This document shows, one piece after another, positions 1-6,208 of a stretch of 10,962 nucleotides of DNA; positions within the stretch are counted from its first letter, which is position 1, and every line of letters starts with the position of its first letter. Source of the stretch: Planctomycetota bacterium (lineage in GTDB: Bacteria; Planctomycetota; SZUA-567; H5-PLA8); contig JANXLS010000736.1 in NCBI GenBank assembly GCA_025355035.1, positions 1-10,962 of the forward strand. The letters run 5' to 3'. A model generated the notes under the pieces. That model was not told the origin of the DNA. It saw only the letters and a program-made list of their open reading frames with translations, and did not search any database. Both the position numbers and the translations under genes were made by a program.

Positions 1-459
1 GGCGGTCGCAAATCCGGCCTGCAATATTTTGCAAAAACATCTGCAAAATTCAATCCCTGGCTGGACCCGCGCATGGAACGCAGCATCGTGATCTTTAGCG
101 CCGCGAATTACATCTCACTCTCCGATTTGTGGGCGCTAAAATCGATTACGCACGAATTCGGCCACGCACACCACCTTGAACATTGGCCGGAAAATCGAGC
201 TGACATTTACGACGCATGGGACAAAGCGATGAAAGCCGGACGCTTCAAAACCGTCCACCCCGAAGACAAAGAAAAGCCGATTGTCAACTATGCCGCCCAA
301 AACCATCTCGAGTATTTCGCCGAACTGACGACCATGTATTTCGCGCGTGCCAACTACTTTCCCTACGACCGGGCAGGCTTGAAAGCCTACGATCCTGACG
401 GCTACGCCATGATCGAAAAGTTGTGGGGTGTCACCAGCGAAAAGACCAAAGCCCCTTGA
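1..459 (+). CDS. Putative zinc metallopeptidase (gluzincin type, HEFGH...EYFAE), 5' end outside the window
   Basis: The reading frame is open from the first base to the TGA at 457-459, giving 152 residues; the ATG at 73 is internal, because the frame continues upstream with ordinary-looking protein. Seen: the zinc-binding motif HEFGH at residues 51-55, followed about 50 residues later by NHLEYFAE (residues 101-108), where Glu104 (or Glu108) is a likely third zinc ligand. Family knowledge: HExxH followed by a Glu inside an ExFAE-like helix is the gluzincin arrangement, and anthrax lethal-factor-type peptidases show the same HEFGH and EFFAE pattern. After it come FPYDRAGLKAYDPDGYAMIEKLWG-like residues, a tail I associate with uncharacterised exported HExxH proteins of Planctomycetes and Verrucomicrobia. 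The signal peptide, if any, lies outside the window. Substrate is unknown. The gene converges on the large minus-strand gene with 6 bases between stops. Peptidase assignment is fairly secure, the subfamily is not. Confidence 0.5.
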   Translation, partial: GGRKSGLQYFAKTSAKFNPWLDPRMERSIVIFSAANYISLSDLWALKSITHEFGHAHHLEHWPENRADIYDAWDKAMKAGRFKTVHPEDKEKPIVNYAAQNHLEYFAELTTMYFARANYFPYDRAGLKAYDPDGYAMIEKLWGVTSEKTKAP

Positions 460-465
460 TACCAT

Positions 466-3400
466 TCACTTCGCAAGCCCAGACTTTCCCGCCTTCGCCG
501 TGTACAGCATGCTTTGTTTTTTAATAGACGCGCTGCCATTAAAAACAATCGCAAACGTGACCGTTCGAGCCGAACCTGATACCGTATTGTTATTGAGAAG
601 GGAAACCAAACCCAAGGTGTCCGCGAAGCTACCTTTGCTGAACGCAGCCTTAAATGGTATCGAGGTCACAGTGCCCTTCGATTTCAACGACATCTTAAAC
701 GAATCCCCGCCAACGTGAGCTGAACCTTTATGACTCAGCGTCAATTTTTTCAACACCCCGCCCGCGTCGATCAACACATCCCCCGGCATAAATCCGTTCG
801 GCACGTCCACCATCCCGCTTAGCGTTATACTATCACTGCCTGGCTTCAAGAAATTCAATTTGATCTGCGACTTGCTGATGGTCAAGGTACCAATCATAGT
901 ATTGGTGACGATCTTCCCAACGGGATTACTCGCCGCGCTGGCCGGATCGGTCCCCGCAAAGACTTCAAAAGAATCAGAAAACCCATCGCCATCGCTATCG
1001 AGACCCTCGCCGATCAGCCCATTCGGAGCAGAAATTGGAACATCCACCATGTCCTTCACAACGGCCAGCCCGCTATCAACAGAAACGACAACGTGATACG
1101 TTCCGGCCTGTGAATAAGAATGCGTGGCGGTAGCACCGCTACCAGACAAGCCGTCTCCAAAATCCCATGTGAACGTCAACGGGGAGCTATTGGTATTCAA
1201 CGCCGCAACCGAGAACAAAATCGGTTGCAGGACATAACTCGGATTGGGAAAGGCGGTAGCCGCGCTGGTTATCAGAGTCTGATCAATCACCAAGACACCT
1301 GACGCAGAGCCAGCATAATTTGGGTCCGTAATCGTTACCGCAACAGGATATGAACCGCCTTTCGCGGGTGATGCGAGACTGCCATTATAAGTCACACCGT
1401 ATTTCACATTGGCCGGTATCGTTGCTATGCCGATTGACTTGGGCGTGCCATCATAAGCTTGCACAAGTTTACTTAAAACAATCAACGCTATAGCAGGCGT
1501 AATCGTGAGCGCTGCTTTTGTCAATGACACAGAATAGTTTGCGAGCCTCCCATTCGGATCGTTCAACGTCGGAGTAATTACTTCTGCGGCAGTTATTCCA
1601 TATACACCCGCTGCCGTTGCACCACTGGCATTGCTTGCATAGTTCGCGGTAATCGCATCATTCGCTACGACGCCCAACAATGTTCCAGTAAATGCCGGAT
1701 TCGCCGTGCCATATATCCGGCTCGCAGCGTTGGCTGTTGCCGTCAGGGGTTTGGTAAGCACTGGGAGCATAACGGTTGCAGTTGCAGTTGTGTAATTCAC
1801 AGAATCTGTCGGCGTAAATAGCACAGACAATGTTTGATTGTTACCGGCATTTAAGACCGTACCGGAAGCCGGCGTATAAACAAACGAGCCTGGAGTCGTC
1901 GTTGTCGCATTCAACTGCGCCGCGCTCAATGCCGTTCCATATGTAATATTAGAAGGATTAGCCCACGTCAAGACAGGCGTGACAGGTTTTGCATTGATCG
2001 CGACTGTCGCCGAACCGCTCACAGCCCCGCTCGTCGCTTTAACACTTGCCGTTCCCGCCGAGGCAGGTGCCATATACAAACCGGACGTGTCGACGCTTCC
2101 AGGACCGGAAGCAATTCCCCACGTAAAGATCGGTTGCGGCTGCATGCCTGCATTGAATTGGTCCCGAGCCGTGGCTAAAAATTGATACGTGTTATTAATG
2201 AGTACATTCGCTGAAGCAGGTGAAACCGTAATCGACATTAATGTCTGGTTCACCGTAACAGAAGTCGATGCAGTGCTGTTTAACGACGCATTGTAGACTG
2301 TTACTGTTATCGTATAGGGCCCAGCCAAGGTAAATGTCGCCGTTGAATTGCTTGCGCTCGTCGCATTGTTGGGACTAAATGCGACAGCTGCAGGGCCTGT
2401 GGCGGACCAACTATATGAAAGTGTCTGGGCGGGAATGTTGGGATCAGTCGCCGTGGCTTGTGCGGTTGCCGTTGTACCCGTCACCGGATTGGGAGTAACT
2501 TGAACGGAAGCAATGTTCGGCGGTTGAATGCTGGTCCCCACGAAATTGACCATCGCATTCCCGCCGTTGACCGTCCCCGCCACATTAGCTGGCGCGAAAG
2601 TGTACCCTGCTTTTGTCGGCGTGACCGAGTATGGCGATCCGTCTGCTACCGGCGTAAATGAATAGCTGCCGTTTGCAATCGTTTGAACCGTTTGAGTCGG
2701 AAATCCATTCAATGCCAAGGCAACCGACACACCCGCTAATCCGTTCCCGCTCGCAGCAATGGTGCCGCCGATTGTATAGGAATTCGTCGCTGCATACGTC
2801 GCAACAAGTTCTACGTCATTGTTCGGAAATGTAAACTTTGTTAGCGAATTGCCATTACCCGGATTGGCGACAAACCCGCCTGTCAGTGTGCCGCCCTTGG
2901 TCACAACCCAACCATTAAAGTTCATGCCTGCAGGCGGTGTGTAGGCTTGGATACACAGGGTATCACCCGCATGAAATCGGTATTGATGGGCGGATGTGGT
3001 CCCAAACCCATTCTTGACTGTAAAAACATATTCTTTTGTAAAGTAAGTCGTATTAGTCGTCAGCGAAATGGTCCCGCTTGCGGTGCTATCCACTAAAAAC
3101 TTGGAGTGCGGCTGGGCGCTGTATCCTGGAGCGATTGTGACATGCGCGTTGTTGGTTTGCCACTTCGTAAAATACATCCAATTTTGCCCAGCATCGGTTC
3201 CGATACCAATTGTTGACCCCTGAGTTCCGACCAAGAACGTCGCGCTCCCAGATGCTGCTAGGGTGCCGTTGCTATTGACTCCATTTAGATTGAATGTAAT
3301 TGAATTACCTGCGAACGAACCTATTTGTGCCGACGCACTCGTAACCGAACCAAAGATATTGGTGACAACAACATAGTAAGCGCCGGGATTGGTCGCATGG

Positions 3401-5547
3401 TATATCGAACTCTGCGCGCCAGCAATCTTTGATCCGCTGCCGGGGGTGCCAAAATACCACTGCCATTGAAGTGGCTGCGTTCCGGATGTAGATACAGACA
3501 AATCGCCGTTGCTTGTGCTATTATCAACAGGCCCCTGTATGATAGCCGGCGCGTTCCCAATCGTGGCCGAATTACTAACGACGCGCCCGAGCTCGTTACT
3601 CACTTCACAATAGTAAACCGCGCCATCGTCCACGAATCGACCGGCAGCGATATTCAACGTATTAGCGCTTGTTCCGGAGTAATCCAGCGTTTGCCCTTGG
3701 AGGATATAACTCGTTGTTCCCGGTACGGTATCGACAATCTCCATTCCGTTGCGCTTCCACTGGTATTTCAGATTGGTGCCGGTTGCCGTCAGCGAAATAA
3801 CAACAGGCTGTCCCAAAGTAAGTACTTGATTCACAGGTTGCCCGGCAACTGCAATGAAAGGAGCGGTACCCGCTCCGCTTGCAGGAGGCAACACTTTGAC
3901 CGTGATGGACATGGCACCCGATAGCGATCCGTCATTGACGGTCAGTGTCAGAATATAAAAGCCGGGATTCGAGAAATAGGCTGTCGCGCCAAACAATGAC
4001 GAATTATCAAAGGTCACCCGCCCCTGCCCCCGAAACGACCACGAGTAAATCAGATTCGCATTTAACGTGTGATCGTCAGAGACGTTGAACGAATTGCCGG
4101 GGATTATGGATGCAATGTGTGTGTTAGGATCGGTCGCAACTATCAGCGGAAAATTGCCAGCAACCGGCTTGACCGTGACATCCGGGCGGAGATTGTTACC
4201 CGGATTGGACGTCCATTGGTAGGGGACACCGTTTGCCACAAAATAGTGATCACCATCGCTTGCGGCCGACGCGAACGTATAGCTGCCAAGTCCATTCGGG
4301 AGATTACCTGCAGGCGGAGAAATGATGGACCAGAGCTTTGTATCACAATCCCATTTCACAATCTCGTTCTTGTTTCTATTGAGCGGATTTCCGGCAGGCA
4401 GCGCACTCCATGCTATAGAACCGTATGTATCACCCGATTTGGTCGTGAGCAGACCCACGCCGGCGGCTTGAGATAGTGTATATCCATTTGTCAGATAGGT
4501 ACTGCTTACCGGATCCAAATCGCCATTTGTTGCATGAATGATTTGGCCTGTAGGCAAAATTCGAAAGTATTTCGGATATTGGCTGTTGACGTAGGACGCG
4601 ACGCGAAAAGCATTTATCATCACGTCTGCGTCCGTTGTATAGGCTGCGCCGTCGCCTTTGCCAAACATGGCGTAGCTCAGGCAATTGTTATGATACCAGG
4701 GCAAACCTGTCGTCGTTTCGCGCATGGGCTGGTACCAGAGGGGATCGATCAACTCCCAAGTCTGCCCGTCGTCGTAGGAGCGCCAATTGTAGAATTCCTT
4801 GCCGAAATACATTTCACCCCAGGGAGCAGTGCTGCCTCCGTAGGGAGCGCCTGCGATTCCCTGTATAACGGGGGCATTTGTACCATAGGCTGGCGCGGTC
4901 GTTATGATGTTTCCAAGTGTAAAATTATTAGGTGCAGCGGGCTGAATATAAGTGGCTGTATCGGTCACGTAAACGAACGTTTTTCCATCGTCATAGGATT
5001 TCCAAACATAGGATAGTATTTCTAGCACAATATTGCCGTGAATGTCGTTCGTCATCGCACCGACATAAGAGCCTTGTTGTGTGTTGTTAATATTGACTGC
5101 TGCGTTCGTTGGTGACGGAATGAAGGAGAATTTAAAGGATGATGTTGCGGTATCATAATAGTATACTTGATGCGTTACCGAAGGCGTCGGAACCGCATAA
5201 ACAACTGGCTTTCCGGCGGCAGTGCAAATGATGTTTTCCAGAAAGCCGTTCGCCGTCGAGCAAACTCCGTACGAAACGAACGAAGTTGGCGACGTGGGTG
5301 TCGGGCTGACGTAAACGACATGATTATTGTCCATGATCGCCACCCACGGCGAGACGTGATTACCGACGCCGTCCGCCCACGATTCCAAGCCGATCAGATT
5401 CGTCGAAGGAAAAAGCGGGGACGCACCTATAGAGAACGAACCGCTTGCCGCGTAAACACTCACCCAAGATAACAACGATAGCGTGGTGATCGCTCCAAAT
5501 CGAAGCGTCCGTTTTCCACCTCGTAGATCGTTCATGTGTGTTTTCAT
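466..5547 (-). CDS. Giant exported multidomain protein (Asp-box, PKD, Ig-like, Big2, MBG/YDG, Ca-binding repeat)
   Basis: The protein has 1693 residues from the ATG at 5547. An in-frame ATG at 5703 would add 52 residues. I prefer 5547 because a classical Sec signal then begins the protein: basic n-region, hydrophobic stretch at residues 17-31, and VYA cleavage site near residue 33. A weak GGGA (5556-5559) sits 8 bases upstream. Modules in order: a region at 36-460 with two Asp-boxes (SYDDGKTF 184-191, SYDDGQTW 257-264), as in BNR/sialidase-like propellers; a PKD-like domain (463-552); two Ig-like domains (558-663 with YYCEVSN, and 665-743); a bacterial-repeat-type region (748-918); a carboxypeptidase-regulatory-like domain (923-1005); PKD-like (1010-1099); Big2-like (1104-1185); three MBG/YDG repeats (1189-1421); a PKD domain with WDFGDG (1461-1466); a DSDGDGFSD calcium-type repeat (about 1516-1528); and a 147-residue C-terminal beta-rich module. 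Role inferred: surface or secreted binding, adhesion or glycan contact. No catalytic residues could be assigned. Confidence 0.5.
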   Translation of the reverse strand: MKTHMNDLRGGKRTLRFGAITTLSLLSWVSVYAASGSFSIGASPLFPSTNLIGLESWADGVGNHVSPWVAIMDNNHVVYVSPTPTSPTSFVSYGVCSTANGFLENIICTAAGKPVVYAVPTPSVTHQVYYYDTATSSFKFSFIPSPTNAAVNINNTQQGSYVGAMTNDIHGNIVLEILSYVWKSYDDGKTFVYVTDTATYIQPAAPNNFTLGNIITTAPAYGTNAPVIQGIAGAPYGGSTAPWGEMYFGKEFYNWRSYDDGQTWELIDPLWYQPMRETTTGLPWYHNNCLSYAMFGKGDGAAYTTDADVMINAFRVASYVNSQYPKYFRILPTGQIIHATNGDLDPVSSTYLTNGYTLSQAAGVGLLTTKSGDTYGSIAWSALPAGNPLNRNKNEIVKWDCDTKLWSIISPPAGNLPNGLGSYTFASAASDGDHYFVANGVPYQWTSNPGNNLRPDVTVKPVAGNFPLIVATDPNTHIASIIPGNSFNVSDDHTLNANLIYSWSFRGQGRVTFDNSSLFGATAYFSNPGFYILTLTVNDGSLSGAMSITVKVLPPASGAGTAPFIAVAGQPVNQVLTLGQPVVISLTATGTNLKYQWKRNGMEIVDTVPGTTSYILQGQTLDYSGTSANTLNIAAGRFVDDGAVYYCEVSNELGRVVSNSATIGNAPAIIQGPVDNSTSNGDLSVSTSGTQPLQWQWYFGTPGSGSKIAGAQSSIYHATNPGAYYVVVTNIFGSVTSASAQIGSFAGNSITFNLNGVNSNGTLAASGSATFLVGTQGSTIGIGTDAGQNWMYFTKWQTNNAHVTIAPGYSAQPHSKFLVDSTASGTISLTTNTTYFTKEYVFTVKNGFGTTSAHQYRFHAGDTLCIQAYTPPAGMNFNGWVVTKGGTLTGGFVANPGNGNSLTKFTFPNNDVELVATYAATNSYTIGGTIAASGNGLAGVSVALALNGFPTQTVQTIANGSYSFTPVADGSPYSVTPTKAGYTFAPANVAGTVNGGNAMVNFVGTSIQPPNIASVQVTPNPVTGTTATAQATATDPNIPAQTLSYSWSATGPAAVAFSPNNATSASNSTATFTLAGPYTITVTVYNASLNSTASTSVTVNQTLMSITVSPASANVLINNTYQFLATARDQFNAGMQPQPIFTWGIASGPGSVDTSGLYMAPASAGTASVKATSGAVSGSATVAINAKPVTPVLTWANPSNITYGTALSAAQLNATTTTPGSFVYTPASGTVLNAGNNQTLSVLFTPTDSVNYTTATATVMLPVLTKPLTATANAASRIYGTANPAFTGTLLGVVANDAITANYASNASGATAAGVYGITAAEVITPTLNDPNGRLANYSVSLTKAALTITPAIALIVLSKLVQAYDGTPKSIGIATIPANVKYGVTYNGSLASPAKGGSYPVAVTITDPNYAGSASGVLVIDQTLITSAATAFPNPSYVLQPILFSVAALNTNSSPLTFTWDFGDGLSGSGATATHSYSQAGTYHVVVSVDSGLAVVKDMVDVPISAPNGLIGEGLDSDGDGFSDSFEVFAGTDPASAASNPVGKIVTNTMIGTLTISKSQIKLNFLKPGSDSITLSGMVDVPNGFMPGDVLIDAGGVLKKLTLSHKGSAHVGGDSFKMSLKSKGTVTSIPFKAAFSKGSFADTLGLVSLLNNNTVSGSARTVTFAIVFNGSASIKKQSMLYTAKAGKSGLAK
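964..1002 (-). other. Thrombospondin-3-like calcium-binding repeat within the giant protein
   Basis: Translated residues 1516-1528 (start at 5547) read LDSDGDGFSDSFE and are followed by AGTDPAS. The DxDxDGxxD spacing is that of type-3 thrombospondin/dockerin-like calcium loops. It links the last PKD domain to the C-terminal module and probably forms a rigid, calcium-dependent joint. Calcium binding is inferred from family knowledge. Confidence 0.5.
1285..1983 (-). repeat. Three tandem MBG/YDG-type domains inside the giant protein
   Basis: Translated residues 1189-1421 contain three consecutive related units, each opened by a Tyr-(Asp)-Gly-Thr signature: ITYGTALS (about 1201), RIYGTANPAF (about 1277) and QAYDGTPKS (about 1363). 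Each ends in a threonine- or valine-rich beta strand. These match the MBG/YDG extracellular domains that occur in tandem in large bacterial surface proteins. The copies are diverged at the DNA level, so recent slippage is not evident. Confidence 0.5.
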
Positions 5548-5841
5548 CGTTCGTATCCCGGGGATTGTTCCAGCCAAACTCAATTTCCGATTTGTTTTTC
5601 TACAGCCCATGCACATTCGGCGAAAGGTACCCTGCTTCGGTTCGTCTGGCACATTAAGCGTGAATGGCCCGAATATTTTGAGAAAAATTGTTTCCGTTTG
5701 CATTCCTAGGCAGAATTACATTGCACGTGTGGTGAAGCCAGGTACAAACAGAACGCTTCCATCCCTCAGCGCGAGCGTCTGTTTATCCCGAAATCGTTGA
5801 AGCCTGAATCGGCTTGAAAAAACTATGCCGTTCGCGCCGCG
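5548..5841. other. Gene-free upstream region between the giant gene and the tRNA promoter
   Basis: If the giant protein starts at 5547, this stretch is its 5' region and carries no other credible gene. A frame on the minus strand stays open to an ATG at 5703 and encodes an N-terminal extension with two clustered cysteines (CMGC), but it does not look like a signal peptide. An AGGA abuts that ATG too closely to act as a normal ribosome binding site. A short inverted repeat, AAGCC (5800-5804) and GGCTT (5811-5815), is present without a T-run in the right place. I could not assign a convincing minus-strand promoter. Confidence 0.5.
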
Positions 5842-5869
5842 TTGACATTGTAAGGGAATGTGTTAGCCT
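5842..5869 (+). promoter_or_regulatory. Candidate sigma-70-type promoter for tRNA-Arg
   Basis: A perfect -35 hexamer TTGACA (5842-5847) is followed after 16 bases by TAGCCT (5864-5869), which matches the TATAAT consensus at three of six positions, including the most conserved first, second and last. Predicted transcription would start near 5876, leaving a leader of about 60 bases before the tRNA. The exact -35 and the position support the call; the poor -10 limits confidence. Confidence 0.5.
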
Positions 5870-5935
5870 CAAGGACGTGTAAATCGAGATGCGAAGCACT
5901 TTCCAAACGCTTCTCAATACGAAACCCATCGCAAA

Positions 5936-6009
5936 GTCCCCGTAGCTCAGCTGGATAGAGCGCTGCTTTCCTAAAGCGGAGGTCGGCGGTTCGAATCCGC
6001 CCGGGGATA
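5936..6009 (+). tRNA. tRNA-Arg, anticodon CCT
   Basis: All arms fold. The acceptor stem GTCCCCG (5936-5942) pairs with CGGGGAT (6002-6008), with one G-U pair at the end. The D stem GCTC (5945-5948) pairs with GAGC (5958-5961). The anticodon stem CTGCT (5963-5967) pairs with AGCGG (5975-5979), with one T-G pair. The loop TTCCTAA places anticodon CCT at 5970-5972. The T arm is GGCGG, TTCGAAT, CCGCC, and the variable loop has 5 bases. A in the D loop at standard position 20 is an arginyl-tRNA synthetase identity element, in agreement with the anticodon. It reads the AGG codon. The discriminator base is A at 6009, and CCA is not encoded, so it must be added enzymatically. No strong terminator follows, only TATTTT. 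Confidence 0.5.
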
Positions 6010-6126
6010 TTTTAAGCCAAGCATTAGTTCATTGCTCGATCATCGAAAATCGCTCGAAGTAAGATTCTCAATTCCCAAAGAATCCTGATGCGCTCGGCAC
6101 ACGTTCGGCGTAAACACGAATGAGAT

Positions 6127-6164
6127 ACGTGCGTTCGCGTACAATCGCTTTGTAGCGAATACGT
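6127..6164. promoter_or_regulatory. Extended imperfect inverted repeat upstream of the cytochrome operon
   Basis: ACGT (6127-6130), TTCGC (6134-6138) and TACA (6140-6143) pair in order with TGTA (6151-6154), GCGAA (6155-6159) and ACGT (6161-6164). The 7-base loop is ATCGCTT. Interruptions are a GCG/T internal bulge and a single bulged G at 6139, giving 13 pairs. A TACAAT sequence at 6140-6145, close to a -10 consensus, lies inside the repeat, although I find no matching -35. It could be an operator over a promoter or an RNA hairpin in the leader. There is no T-run, so it is not a standard terminator. Confidence 0.5.
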
Positions 6165-6203
6165 CCGCGACAGAGCACGGAGTCAAGAGCTGATCCAGAA
6201 ATC

Positions 6204-6208
6204 GGGAG
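6204..6208 (+). promoter_or_regulatory. Candidate ribosome binding site GGGAG for the cytochrome gene
   Basis: GGGAG at 6204-6208 lies 8 bases before the GTG at 6217 and 11 bases before the GTG at 6220. This favours one of these over the outermost GTG at 6208, which the motif overlaps. The later ATG at 6304 has only GGA about 10 bases upstream. Confidence 0.5.

Noticed and set aside
500..522. AGCATGCT palindrome followed by a T-run, as a terminator for the metallopeptidase gene
   Set aside because: The palindrome leaves no room for a hairpin loop of normal size with a stable stem, and the bases are coding on the other strand.
3466..5016. Several plus-strand open frames of 130-160 codons opposite the giant gene
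   Set aside because: They are rich in Arg, Cys and Ile, lack plausible ribosome sites and overlap coherent domain sequence on the other strand.
5936..6009. tRNA-Arg as the attachment site of an integrated element
   Set aside because: I found no direct repeat of the tRNA 3' end elsewhere in the window and no integrase; the flanking genes do not look mobile.
6063..6084. GATTCT/AGAATC inverted repeat 54 bases after the tRNA, as its terminator
   Set aside because: The stem is only 6 pairs with a 10-base loop and no T-run follows.
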